Positions 8,301-20,040 of a stretch of DNA of 26,201 nt are shown piece by piece; within the stretch, counting starts at the first letter, position 1, and each line of letters begins with the position of its first letter. The DNA is from Paraglomus occultum. Lineage: Eukaryota > Glomeromycota > Glomeromycetes > Paraglomerales > Paraglomeraceae. The notes beneath the pieces were generated by a model. That model was not told where the DNA came from. It was given only the letters and a program-made list of their open reading frames with translations, and made no database searches. The stretch lies in contig CAJVPJ010000403.1 in assembly GCA_910592205.1 (NCBI GenBank), positions 1 through 26,201 of the forward strand. Direction: 5' to 3'. The position numbers and the translations under genes were made by a program.

Positions 8301-11300
8301 AGTATATTGTTGTAACTGACACACAGAAAGGCCGTATACACACTAAGCTATTAATGGAACCATCGGAAGACAAGTATTTGAAAGATCGCTTTGAGCCGAT
8401 AGCAGATGCAATCGAGGCAAGTGACAGGAGAGTGATGTCTCACCTGGTAACATTTGATCAACTATATCAAGTAGGCGCGTCTCATCGCAAACAAGACGTA
8501 ACAGATCGTACACAATCTCGATTATCGAATTTATTCAACCTCTCGTTATTGCTTCGTTCTAGTCCTATTCTAGTCGCTAATTATTACATTCCGTGTTCAA
8601 AATCGACATCATTGAGTCCGTCGCCCCGGATGGAAGTCTTACCTAGAAGCAATGAAGCAACACCGAAATTATCCCTAGCTGGATTTAAACAAACGCCACA
8701 ACTGAATCTAAAATCTCGTGGTAAAGATACGCCTAATTTTCCAGGCAATCGAGATGACGCGCCAAATCCTAGAACTAGACGACGGACACCATCAGCGGAA
8801 AATGAACAGATTGCTGATCTGATATCAGAAGCGATTAGTAGCGGTAGCATCCAGGATGCTGATAGTAATTTGTTATTACTGCACTGGTTCGTGGAGAAAA
8901 CGTTACTCGATCATACTGATGGCATGATTGACACTACTCAGAATAGTCAACAAGATTCTCTTTTGAATGAACTTAATGATAGAATATCAAGGGCCCAAGG
9001 TCAACTAAATGGCACTGCAACCATACAGTTAGTTCACAACTTGCAAGAGACACGATGCTTTGTCAAGAAAGTTAATAATAGCTCAATGGCTGTAATGGCT
9101 GTCATAATTATACCTTCCGTTGAGGCCATTCTTAACGCTGTCAGCAAAACACCTCGACCCGTAAATGAAAATGAAGCAAGACACTTGAGTATCCTGTTGT
9201 TTTCATGTAAAAGACTGACACCATTAGACGGAGGCGTGCCTTCAGGTTTACCAAGTCAACTGAAAGACTTAATACTTGAACCTACGTCTCTTCACGGATC
9301 CGCAAGAACAGCATTGAGCCCAACAATATTGAGTGGAGGATTTCTTGATGATAAGGATATTGTCCGTATGTCCGATCAGACGCGAATTATGTCTTGTATC
9401 GCAAATGTTTATGCTCATGGATTTGTCAAATCCATTTATGGTAGCATATTACAGAGGCGTCAGGTCGCAGCGGCAGATTTCCACAAGGCCATCGAAACAT
9501 GTGTAGAGACATCCTTAGATATAGACATATCTGCTTTTGTTAATGTACACATCCGAGCTGCTTTAAACGACAATGATAGGTGAGCGATTGATGTTTTATT
9601 GTAGACACGGCATAACTATAGGGTGCTGACTGTTACTCATCTTGTAGCAACCTACATGACGTACGTAAGAGGTTTAGTGACATTTTTGGTCAATATTTTG
9701 AGCTCGTTGCATCTGGTGACGATGAATTTCAAAATATATATTATTATCGTCCCCCTTCAAAGGGGGGGAAAACTGGCATGAATCTTGCTGACGTGTTCAC
9801 ATTGGCTGAAAGACCGCTCTTTATCAAACTCGAATGTACATTTAAAAAGCCGCCGCCGCCGCCAACACTTGCTATAATACAAGAAACACAACAGGAAGTT
9901 CAAACAGACGAGACAAATGCTTTTTCTATCGCTGAAATGTACAATGAATATCAAGCAACATATGTTCGCTTCCCAGTATCAGATTTGCCAACAAGCTATG
10001 AATGTACAGTCCACAAAAAGTATTACGATTTTTCTCCCGATGCGATTGGTACGTCTAACTCGCCTGTCGAGTCAGCTGATGGGACCAGTGCCACTTTACA
10101 TATGACGTGTCTAACTTTGCCGTCTATTGATGAGCACAAGAAGCTTTCGCTGGGGTTTGTCGAATACGAACCCAACGATTTTTCAAGGTCAGTTACAAGT
10201 GGATACATCTTTCAAGTAAACATCACGTACAGCACTAACGTTTGACGCTATCGTTTTTATAATTTATTGTAATTCAGTCCGCTTCATGTATCACACTCTG
10301 CCGAGACATACCCTAAGGAAATACAAGAAGCTTTGGAAAAGACCCGATCCAATATTGATCGGCTGTTGAGGGACGAAATACTGCATAAGCTATTGAAGTT
10401 ACAACCATACGATCGAACGACGCTAACATATATACAGGAGCAATTGGAGGCAAATAAGCAAGGGGAAGTCATTGATAAAATTAAAACGGACCAGAAGAAA
10501 AGCGTCGATCAAAAGAAGGTCGTTGATCAAGATCAAAATGAGAGCTTTTCTACTACGTATAAGATTCCTCTCCGCTTTGTCCACCAAGATCGAGGTCAGC
10601 AGCGATTTTTGCAAGAGCTTATTAAGTTTAACATGAAGCCTTTTATACTCAATAAAGTGGAAGAGTATTACTATATTAGCAAATGTGACCAGATGGAGAA
10701 AGGAGTTAAATGTAGCCTTGGCAGATCTACACTGGATGAATCTGAGAATATACCAAATGTTTCGGATAACAATCAGAATATCATCGAAAGCACTGGGCAC
10801 AGCGATGGTGGTCTAGGTCTTGGAATTGTCATGTCTCCGGCCGAACCTGATTCCTCCAGCCGTACGGATACTGCTAGCAATGCGAAATCTCAAAAGAATC
10901 AACCTTTCTGGCTTCTTTTGGCTCCAGAAACCGGATTTGTCTCTTTATATTTCTACTCGAAGGTCATTTCACGCTCTGAACGAACGACTATTGTAGAGGA
11001 AGTTGAAAAATACATATTAAAAGTTTGTAAGAGAGTAAATCAATTGACGCTGCTTGATGAATTGATTGAGACACATATTTGCAGGTACTTTCATAGATTA
11101 GTTATTTTGTTTACTACAGTGAATATACTGATTAATCGATTATTTTTCCTACAGTGACTACTTGGTACCTCCAGACGAAATCAAGTCAGTATCAGACGAC
11201 GGAACTGAGAAGTCCGATGAACAAGAGTTCAAATACGGGCAATTCGAATGTCCGCGAGTATACGAGACCACTTTTCCTCTGCACTGGCGTTTGCGACCGA

Positions 11301-14300
11301 ATCAAGCACTCGCTGGCATCACATCGTCGCTTAACTGGTTTGCAGTTGCCAACCGCAAACATATGTATGTGGTCCCGGATAAAGATCACATCGTGTACAT
11401 CAAATTGTCTGAGATTAGTAATCCGTCTCTGGTTGTTGATCCCGAGAATGCTGCAGAGTTGGACCGACAAACAAGCGCATTGCCGCAAGTTAATGGCACA
11501 GATGCTAACGAACAATCAACACAGCAACCTTCTGCAGAGGAAACAGAAGATTTACCACCAAATAAGGTTCAAAGTCCGCAAACATCAAACCTGGGAGCTG
11601 AACGCTCAGTGGCGGAGAGTCCCAATCCATGGCGTGTACAACCAAAATCTGGATTACTTGTCGAAGTATATGGTCTTAATTTACCAGGGGAAAAGATAAC
11701 GGTTGACTTGACAAGTTCCTTGGAGAATAAATTGAACACCAATGTTACACTTCCTGTTATCTCAACACATTTGGCTCGAAATTACAAGTTATCATATGAG
11801 GTAAGTATAGTAATGATTTGTGTTCGAATTTCCAACAGTTACTCATGATATTTCGTTTCCATTACCAGGATGTTGAATTCATCTTGCCCATCAAGAAAGG
11901 CCCTTCAAGAAGTTCTCTATTTTACATACCAAAATTTGTGAAAAATACTGCATCCTTACTTTTTTACTTTCAACAGAACTTATTACGTTATTTAAACACG
12001 TTGAATGGAATGGAAGCAGCCCTTGCAGTAAAACGCTACCATCATGACAAAATTAAGGCCAAATTACCTGCAGATTCTGAAAAGTTAGTTAGACTTTGAC
12101 GCTAGTAATGGTCGAAATAGTTGTGTGAATACTAATCAGTTTTTATCATAGGAAACTACCTCAATTAACTGAACCGTATCTAGGGGATATGGCATTCTAT
12201 TATAATTCATCGATGCGGCCATCTTCGTTCGAAACGTCAATTGGACAGGGCATCTCTGGTATGATATTAACATTACTGGATCAAGAGAGTCAGCCAGTGT
12301 TCAAACTTCCACCACAGGACCGGTCAGATCCCGATGATACAGACATGTCGACCATAATAGAATATGTACAAGCACAACAAAGCACGCCACAAAGTACACC
12401 ACGATTTACACCGTGGCTTTCGTCACGCGATATAAGTGGACGTTTAACCACTGCTGCTAAGAATTGTGATTACAGGATACTTGTCGAAATGTGGAGCCAG
12501 GGACCAATAAACTCGGACACATTGATGGAACGAATATTTAGGAGTTTTCGACAAAGTCTGTGTGACTATTTTGTTGAACTTTCAGTTTCGAAAAGTCTTC
12601 GTTATTCTGCTGCGGATAATTTAGAGGCGGCGGCTTTAGCAATACCCGAAAATAATGAAGTGGACGACAGACCGAATTCACGATTGCCTTTCCCTCTAAT
12701 CGACAGTCACCTTCAACGCGTTTTCGTAGAACCAGTATTCGAAATCCTGAAAAAGTCAGCCGAATGGCAGAATCCCGCCGTTAACGTGTTGGATACTGCT
12801 TTTGAGACACCGTCATGCATTAGTGAGGAGTTGTTAAAAGAAATTAACACATTTATGACGGATATTCATACAGCCCTCAGCCCAACTATATGGAGCCAAG
12901 TCTCTGCCGAAACATGTCAGGTAGATGATCATCAAACAGATGAATCTGATCATAAAAGAAAGGTTCATGTAAAGCTGGAGACATTGCCTACAAAACCTAC
13001 AAAATATATTCTAGTCAGCGGTTTGAAAGAACTTGGTGCTCCTAAACAACATAAGCCTACCTCTCGTAGAAATAGTGTCGGTAACGAACGATCACAACCG
13101 CGTAGAAATTCGGTCTTTCAGCATCGTCAAACAACAGAAGAGCTAATGATGAATAGACCGACTCAGAACACATTTGACGGGCAGTCACAACAGAACCAAG
13201 AATATCACCAATCGTGTTTTGTCATTATGGCAGTTGGCGGATTCTCTCTGACATTATATACGTATAACTTAAACAAAATTTACAAAGACCAAATATTCAA
13301 ATCACTTAATAAGTTAATGGACTGGCATAATCAGCGTACCCGACTGTTGAACAGCATTCTTTATCAAAAGATGGGTTTGTTTTATCATAAGAACACATTA
13401 CCCCCTGTTAAATCAACCCAGACATCCGTACTAACTGCTTCGACTGTTCCGAATACTCCACGTCCTTCGGGCCCGCCCAACGCGTCGGCTCCACGTCCAA
13501 CCACAGTTTATGGTAATTCTTTGGATACAACAAATGTCAGTTTGCTCATATGTGACAAGTTTCCATCTCGCGTTCGAGATGAAGAAAGGAAATCATTTGC
13601 ATTACCAGTGGATATGCGGGCTGAATTGACTAAGCTAGTCACGAATGATCTTGATAGTGCGGCCAACGTGTCCATTATCTCGGTTCTTGACGTTAACGAA
13701 ACACTCAAGAATGCATTTACAGAGACTCCAGTCGAACATTCTGTGAAATCATCCGAAACCGGAACGGATAAGTTTAGACGTCCACATAACCAAAACAATC
13801 GAAAACAAAGAAAGCTTTCAGAAACAAATCGAGACGAGGAAGACTTGTTACAGAAATACGGACGGCCATTCTTAGATTCTTGTGTACGAAAAGCTAGAAT
13901 CTCTCAGACGTATGCAATCGCGTCAAAAATATCCGAGAATTGGGCGCAAACACATGAATTGCTTGATGATGTGAATGTCAAGCCTACAATTTCCAATTCA
14001 ACGTTTACTTGTCTGTTACGAGTTGGCTCTGCAGTACATTTGCTCGAACAACAAGGATCAAGTAAAGAAACTACAGCGCTACAGTTCAACACGACAATCG
14101 AGTCGTTATTGAAGGACTATGCAACGTATTTAGAAAGCATTGGAATGACGATGGTGATATTTGGAGATGCAGAGTCCAACCTTATCCATAATGACGATGG
14201 TGGTGACAAACTTCCCTCTTTCACGTCCAAAATTGTTATTGACGGAGATTTGTCGATTACCGCTCCTGCAGTATTTACTGCAAAGATTTGTAGTGCTGGA

Positions 14301-15471
14301 ATAATTTTATGTGAAGTGCGTATGGAAGGAGCTTTAGCAAGTTTGAGCTTATATTCACTGACGAGGTCGGCTATTGATGGTGGCGATAAATCGAATGGTC
14401 TAACTGAACTCAGAGAAGAGTGTCATAAAATCAAGCATTTGTTACACTTCAAATCATTTATCTATGATTTCCATCTGCGTTATCTAACTAACGTTCTTAG
14501 AACGCCGGAAGCAGCTCCATCCATTGACGTATTAGAGCTTCTGAAACATTTCATTATTAGTCATCCTGAGCCTCGGAAACACGCCCGACATCGAATATAT
14601 CATGGTACATTCGTGAAGGAACTCGAAAACATCGAAGAGAATTCATTATTTACATACATCATCATGAATCCACAAAGATATGGTTTCCGTTCTATCTATC
14701 ATGGTGATGAGACAATTGGGTGCTTCACGACAGCGTTTTGTGCAAATCAAGAGGATCCGGAAAGATGCAAGTGCCTTCTGATATTGAGGTCGTCCAGCAA
14801 GCAATTTTCAGATAACGGAAGATTTTTGCTTGATTATGATATTATTTCGTTCTACGATTGTGAAGGACACGAACAACTCCCATTGAGTAACGACGAGCCC
14901 CTGATGTCTGTACATGGTCGAAGAAACGTATTAAATCAAGGAAAGCAAAAAATTGATTCGACCATTGAACGGGTAAGTAGAATGTTTTCTGTCATTAGTA
15001 CATGAATCATGTTAGAATTCTAAAATTTCGAATTGTAATATCTGAAAGGCCATCGAGTGTTACGCTCGTGATAAACTTTGGGAGCAACTGGAATCAACCA
15101 AGAACCAGGCCAACATCAACCCTGCAGAGTTTATAAACCTAACTCAATGCTGGTGTAGTCGACTGCTGTCAAGCCTTCAACCAGAATTCCGAGAATTCCT
15201 AGATCTTCCCCTTGACTGGACAGAAATTTTTAACTTCCTGGCTACCTATTATTCAGATAAAGTAAGGGAAGTGAATCACGACGGCTCCCGACATTTAGTC
15301 ATTTTTAATCCATTTCTTAGTGGACATTTGATACACTTTGTGTTGGATCCAAACAATATTGTTCGTGCAAGCGCTGTCTGTCGAGAGGAAACTCCCGAGT
15401 ACGAACCTCAATTTACTGCCGAGATTATGAGGACGATTGGATATTTAATCTGGAAACGAATTGTATTATAA
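5311..15471 (+). CDS. SZT2: SZT2-like KICSTOR scaffold protein, ten exons, 3156 aa
   Basis: In animals SZT2 is the large subunit of KICSTOR (with KPTN, ITFG2 and C12orf66), which tethers GATOR1 to lysosomes so that amino-acid loss inhibits TORC1. Exons: 5311-5454, 5551-5819, 5902-5974, 6047-9579, 9648-10187, 10278-11084, 11155-11800, 11869-12083, 12152-14972, 15049-15471. All introns are GT-AG, 68-96 nt, and every junction is in phase. The length is close to human SZT2 (about 3400). Blocks recalled from the vertebrate protein appear in order: an N-terminal VLLLLVTDSTKV-type strand; VDCYTGEVIISEVFE; FEPEISITV; a VWA-like ITDG near residue 295 with CSFGLVPDNELLRFVA after it; PLFIKLECTF; FECPRVYETTFPLHWRL; KLPQLTEPYLGD; FKSFIYDFHLRYL; and a C-terminal HLVIFNP. 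Insertions include a triplicated segment (residues 708-785), a proline run near 1407 and a polar RRNSV region near 2381-2397. Family assignment is firm; function in this organism is inferred. Confidence 0.93.
7682..7915 (+). repeat. Three tandem copies of a 25-28-codon segment inside the SZT2 gene
   Basis: Units are 7682-7756, 7757-7840 and 7841-7915, in frame within exon 4 (residues about 708-785). Each starts with [LF]SFFN and carries an ADK[VF]xxxI core: LSFFNVNMNTRQREADKVRN, then LSFFNVV...WADKVGKKI, then FSFFNADVNAHQEEADKFRK. DNA identity between units is partial, so the duplications are not recent. The first unit falls where vertebrate SZT2 has a single conserved segment (a hydrophobic strand then a basic helix), so the extra two units look like a lineage-specific expansion. 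Confidence 0.85.
9849..9863 (+). repeat. Coding CCG microsatellite (proline run)
   Basis: An imperfect gccgccgccgcc tract encodes five consecutive prolines in exon 5 of the SZT2 gene. Such tracts vary in length between strains. Confidence 0.8.
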
Positions 15472-15545
15472 TGGTGTCTTACGAAATCTTATAACTTAAC
15501 TTTAAATAATTTAACTAACAAATAATTTTTATTAGCAATGTTAAT

Positions 15546-15551
15546 AATAAA
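15546..15551 (+). terminator. Polyadenylation signal AATAAA for the SZT2 gene
   Basis: An exact AATAAA lies 75 bases past the TAA stop, in a very AT-rich 3' flank followed by a T-rich and TG-containing stretch. This is the expected position and context for the cleavage signal. Confidence 0.6.
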
Positions 15552-15686
15552 ATATTATTATTATATTCATATGAGCTGTTGTATGGTTTCTTTATTGTAA
15601 TAAGGCAAAATGAACATTTTGACGCCACTTTATTTTACGTCTGACTTTTCCCCTCAGTACTAACACTACCATTAATGCCGTTATGG

Positions 15687-15696
15687 CCACACTGTA
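15687..15696. mobile_element. Solitary Tc1-like terminal decamer
   Basis: CCACACTGTA here is the reverse complement of TACAGTGTGG, the same ten bases that open the Tc1-type end at 26125. In this orientation it would be the right end of an element lying to its left, but no matching left end was found before the SZT2 stop. It may be a relic or coincidence. Confidence 0.2.
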
Positions 15697-16750
15697 GGGA
15701 GTAACCAAAATTTTGGAAATTCAGACGGTAGATTCTTTTTCTTTAGCAGCTAATCTTTTTGCAAATAGGCAAATCCTTGGCTGTTGTGATCCCCGAGCTT
15801 TTCGGCAATCCGTTCGATTTCCATGGTTTCTGAATTTCATTGTCATTAGTATTAGGTCGAGTTTCATTTGCAACACCATCTTAATCATAGCAAAAACCGA
15901 GGGAGTTTTGGAGATTTCATATTCTCCAAGTCAAATTTTAACCATGACCCCTCATCAGTCCGCTCCAATTTCATTTCAAGTTTCTTGAACATAGATCAAT
16001 GGTATTGATATTGTTTGGTGAATGTTGCTTAGTAGATAGTAGCATAAAACTTTGCCATCGCTTTATTCTTTTCCGCAATCACACACCATCTTAATTAGGT
16101 TGGAGAAAATGTTTATTGTTTGGCTATGGCATGCTCTTCCGTTCAATAACGTCAAGTCAATTCCAACATTGCTCATGGGTGGTGCATAAGTCTTCGGTAT
16201 AATGTTTTGTTTGGTCGTCATCCGTGGTCGGATTTTAATTAGTTCTGTTGTAAAGAAAAACACAATTCATCTTTTTTATGACACAATCAAAAATTTTAAT
16301 AATGTCTTCCTGACAAATAGTTTGTCGAGGACCATTTTGGTAAAGAAAAATGTTGAAACATTGGCAGATCTGGCCTAACAGTTCGTTAAATAAATTGCTA
16401 AACCACTTATAATGTCGAAGCCAGCTCTGCCATTATAACGCCTCGCTTTATTTCGCCTGGCAAGGATAATTTTTTTACTACTTCGGCAGCATGATCCACA
16501 ACCTACCATCGTTTTTGCGGTAAAGTTCAATTCTTTCATAATTACCAAATACAAGTAAATCAAAGAGTGATAATATTTTTCTAAGGGTGCCGTTTGGACC
16601 TTTTCCAAGACGATTATTCTTATCCAGCGCGTAAATATTTGGATGCCGAACAAACGCACTTTACGAGCACTAATATACTTTCCCCGATCTGTTGATCCGA
16701 ATGGACATTTTGGCACAGTCATAACTGTAAGACGGACACTGCAATATTGG
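15697..16750 (-). pseudogene. Decayed DNA-transposon-like stretch (Tc1/mariner transposase relic?)
   Basis: Broken minus-strand frames (16722-16375 and 16263-16063) contain weak echoes of Tc1-family transposase. QNIIPKTYA near 16225-16195 resembles the family's QDNDPKHT block. HSQTINIFSNL near 16140-16100 resembles HSPDLNPIENL. The spacing between them is about 34 residues, as in DD34E enzymes. A further VGCGS near 16500 could be the VWGCFS block but is too far upstream. There are several stops and frameshifts and no paired terminal repeats, so the element would be long dead. The resemblance is by eye only. Confidence 0.3.
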
Positions 16751-17348
16751 ACTTTACCATTGACCTTTGGATAACGTTGAATTTACGAGCTGCCTTTGTT
16801 CCTCTGTCAATTTGGTATTTTGCGTTATATCAACTCGGATTTGTAAAATCCTATTAATATCAATATAACTAGGTAGTAATATCGATAGTCACGAAACTTG
16901 TTTATCGAATGGACCATGGAACCCAAATATTATTAAAAAAAATTTTTTTGGAGTGAATGGCAGCACATTGCTTTATTTTCTGGTAGGAATAAAATATAAC
17001 CAGCAATTGTGTGTTTTACCTTCAATTCTCAAAAGAACTGGGATAGAGCTAAATTAACGTCTAGAAAATCCAAAATAGCTAATGCAAATGCTTTACGAAT
17101 TCACATAAGAATGGATATCCCCTTTCCCTCTCTGCCTCTCTACAACACATAAGAGTTCGATAGGTATGTTGTATGCATGATCAGAATATTCGTAAAGTAG
17201 CCGTGAAAATGTGTTGAAGAATGGCACGGCCAAACCGTTTATTGTGTATTATTCTGTACAAGAAATAAATGCGTCGTCTGAAGTTTTAGTGCCGACAATA
17301 ACATGCCATTCGTGTAGATTTATCTGTACAAATATCAGCACCGTTCTT
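16751..17348. other. Intergenic, no feature seen
   Basis: AT-rich DNA between the two convergent genes, with an A/T homopolymer stretch near 16934-16951. A forward frame at 17211-17546 is open mainly because it crosses the following purine microsatellite. Confidence 0.5.
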
Positions 17349-17351
17349 TGT

Positions 17352-17395
17352 GAAAAAAAGAAAAGAAAGAAAAGAAAGAAAAGAAAAGAAAAGAG
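17352..17395 (+). repeat. GAAA/GAAAA purine microsatellite
   Basis: A run of about 44 bases built of aaaag, aaag and aaaaga units, all purine on the plus strand. It lies downstream of the trihelix gene's stop on the other strand. Confidence 0.85.
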
Positions 17396-17579
17396 AACAC
17401 AGCATCAAATTGTTCGTTACTTTGTAATTAATAAGGGATTACATAGATGGTTTCTTATTAAACGCATAATCGCCCCCACCACTTTCAACTTTATAGTTTC
17501 ATCTATTAAAAAAAACTACAAGTATTCGAGCTTCTTCGGCGTTTAGCCAGCACGTATCCCGCCCCTCTATTTGATGAAA

Positions 17580-19060
17580 TTAGAAAAGCTCATTATAGTC
17601 GACTACTTCATCTTCAATATCAATCCATAGATCCATATATTCCCTTGAACCCAACACAGCCTCGATTAACTGATTGGGCATAAACTCGCTTCCATTCTCC
17701 AAGGCAGTCTTCACAGAAAACCGCTTCCTATCTGGAGGATTATGAGGAAACACGTAATCTAATAAATCCTTAAATGTCATTCCATGTCCAACGACAATGT
17801 TTTCTTTGAATGGAGATCTCTTCCGAGTATGCACAGACACTCGCTGAAATAACCGCTGATTCGGTGATGCGCTTTGCGGAGACATGGAAGCTGTAGGGAT
17901 CGAGACGGCATGGGACATGACCAAATCCTCAGAAAGCGATGACTGATCCATGTCCGGCCCACGTAATCTTTTTGTTGGTTTCTTACGGGGACGTGACAAG
18001 TTTATATTATTAGTGTGGAGTCCAGGAGCCAGAGATGATATTTTTGGTAACGGCCCGTTCGGTGTTATTCCAGTCGTGCTTGGCTGGATTGGGGATGGGA
18101 GTCCAACTGGTGGTGATGACTGAGGAATGAAAGGAGGTGTTTGGAAATTACGAATATTGGATGACATGGCAAGATTGTCTGTGATGGAGGGACGGCGGTT
18201 GAGTAAAGGCGGTTGTTGTCCATCGTCCGATTGTAAGCTGCTCGTATGCTCCCATGAGTTCTTTGAATCGTTTTCTTGGTAATCGCTCGAGTCGTCTTTG
18301 AGTTCTGTGGGACAATAAATGGGGTAAGTATCAAGCTTTTAATAAAGTAGACATCAAAACAATGTATTTTATCGAATTATCTAACTATTACCATTTCCCG
18401 CTACTACCTTCCACCCCTCCTATGGTTGCTCTCATATTCCACACCGATAAAACTCACTTCACTCTCAACCTTCCCCAACATTAATTCGCGTCCGTCCTAC
18501 TTTACGCCTAATCCAGATCGACCTACCAATAAAGTTGTCTATCATCTTATATAGATTAGTTCCAGATGTCATTTCTTTCTGTAAACCGTCTTGCAAATTC
18601 ATATTCTCCCGTTTCGTTTGCTGTGGAAAAAAAAAAAAAGAGTAAATTTCCATGGGTAAGAGAAGAGAGGTCCGAGAGTCAATCGCGTTTGATGTGAAGA
18701 CAAAAGCAAAATTGAATTGAAAGTGGCGATCCTTGCATGATCAGACGTTTTATAAAACTGTAAAGAATAGAGCAAATAATGCTCCAATTCGTACAATCAC
18801 ACAGCACACGCCTTCTTTTCGTTATACATGCTTTCCTATACTTTTCTTTTCAAACATACCCTGAAATCTCGTAATAGATTCTTCCATTTTACATGACACT
18901 GGTGGTGGTCAAACTGATGTCCATTATTCCGTAAATAGGACGAAACTTTGATCCATACTTGTTTTGTTCGCTTGTTTGCTCTAAATTCTACGTCGTGTTG
19001 TTTACGCGCTTTGATTAGACACATGGTCGCTGCTGGATCCCATAATGTTCTTTGACCCAT
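17580..19060 (-). CDS. Trihelix (Myb/SANT-like) DNA-binding protein, three exons, 339 aa
   Basis: Exons on the minus strand are 19060-18860, 18620-18527 and 18304-17580. The introns (239 and 222 nt) have GTATGT and GTAGGT donors and CAG acceptors with pyrimidine tracts, and both joints are in phase. Residues 7-67 form a trihelix domain with its three tryptophans (W7, W36, W59) and the signatures LIKARKQHDVEF, KRTKQVW and KWKNLLRDFR. Such proteins bind GT-rich DNA and act in the nucleus. A Ser/Pro-rich linker follows, with a basic nuclear-localisation-like patch at 205-213 (RKKPTKRLR). The last 75 or so residues form a compact block (TFKDLLDYVFPHNPPDRKRF ... WIDIEDEVVDYNELF), acidic at the end, that I do not recognise. 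The ATG at 19060 is the first before the domain; the upstream frame stays open for about 25 codons without another ATG. It is convergent with SZT2. Confidence 0.8.
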
Positions 19061-19320
19061 TGGTAAAGCATAAAGTGTGGGGAGAAAAGTAACAGTTGGG
19101 TGTAATAAAGTGAAGATGGTGTCGGATAGTGCTGTGGTTGTTTATGCTCTTTTCCCTTATCTTGGTTTTCTCTCACACACTCTGCTTCTTTCTTTTCCTT
19201 TTTTTTTGCTTTTCCTCTTTGGTAATTGGTAAAGTTGTTCAAACGTTTAGTTATATTCTATTCTCCTTTTTGCTTGCTTGCTGGTGGTTTTATGTGCAGA
19301 CTAGACTTCTGTGTTACTAG
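19061..19320 (-). promoter_or_regulatory. Upstream region of the trihelix gene with a purine-rich tract
   Basis: On the minus strand, 19210-19150 is strongly purine-rich (aaaaggaaaagaaagaagca on that strand). Such tracts are common in fungal 5' regions. No TATA box stands out. A 75-codon minus frame here (19242-19015) overlaps the gene start in another frame and is considered a shadow. Confidence 0.3.
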
Positions 19321-19669
19321 AAGACGAATTCCGAATTGGCAACTTTGAGTTTTGGATTGGATGGGGAAGAATATTACGATTGGGCAGTTATCCTGATGGT
19401 TTAAGCGGATCCACCACATATATATATTGAACATTGTTTAAAAAAGTCCTGTTATTATTAGGACGAAACTGGTATATAGACAATGAACGATCATCATGTG
19501 GCATCATGTCTCTATATATGCCTTAATTAGGATCAACCAACATTCACATGACATTACTGCGTCATACCAAGGCTTGGGCCACCGTAACAAACAGTTATAT
19601 CAAGACTATCAATATGTAATGCCATGCATCGCTTGGCTGACGCGGTTGCTTTATGAACACTAGATTAGA
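19321..19669. other. Intergenic, no confident feature
   Basis: A forward frame (about 19315-19430) is open for roughly 35 codons without an ATG and contains an exon-like stretch (FWIGWGRILRLGSYPDG). There is no supporting neighbour. Confidence 0.35.
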
Positions 19670-19675
19670 TTACAA

Positions 19676-19925
19676 AGGAATCTCGCAAAGAATGCAAACA
19701 AAGGTGTAGTAGAATAATCTAATGTTAATTATCCGCTTCCTTATCGGTGATGCCGAGAACTTGAAACAATAAAATAGGTTTAAAAAAAACCAGTTATGCG
19801 ATGATGTTAATTGTTTTTCGTTTGAATCGGACCAAATCAAGCTGCGCAACGTTCTAACAGGAATCTCTGCTGACAAAGTCTCATACAATTAACTTCCCTT
19901 ATTGGTGATCCCGAAATAAAAGGGT
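19676..19925 (-). repeat. Degenerate direct repeat, two copies about 160-180 bp apart
   Basis: aggaatctc at 19676 and 19859, and ttatcggtgatgccgagaa at 19741 against ttattggtgatcccgaaat at 19899, recur in the same order. On the minus strand both copies read as similar peptides (SASPIRKRIINIRL and SGSPIREVNCMRL). The distances between matching blocks differ (158 and 183), so indels separate the copies. They may be an old duplication of a decayed gene or element. Confidence 0.45.
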
Positions 19926-20040
19926 TTTCATAGTCCCCACTTTTGCCCAATTCCTTAAATCGTAATAAAAAAGTGCGTATATCTGATTGGTATTTACAGG
20001 GTTGAGTTTCAATGATTGTTTTTTTTCTCCTATAAGCATT

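Noticed and set aside
9757-9954. Minus ORF of 65 codons
   Set aside because: Shadow of SZT2 exon 5.
11154-11699. Forward 181-codon ORF
   Set aside because: It is an overlapping frame of SZT2 exon 7. The neighbouring frame carries the conserved FECPRVYETTFPLHWRL block.
15713-15988. 91-codon forward ORF
   Set aside because: No domain, non-ATG-like context, and it lies in the decayed transposon-like region.
16480-16495. cttcggcagca resembling the 5' end of U6 snRNA
   Set aside because: The conserved ACAGAGA region and the rest of U6 do not follow.
18065-18334. Minus ORF of 89 codons
   Set aside because: It is an alternative frame of exon 3 of the trihelix gene. The spliced frame continues in phase from the DNA-binding domain.
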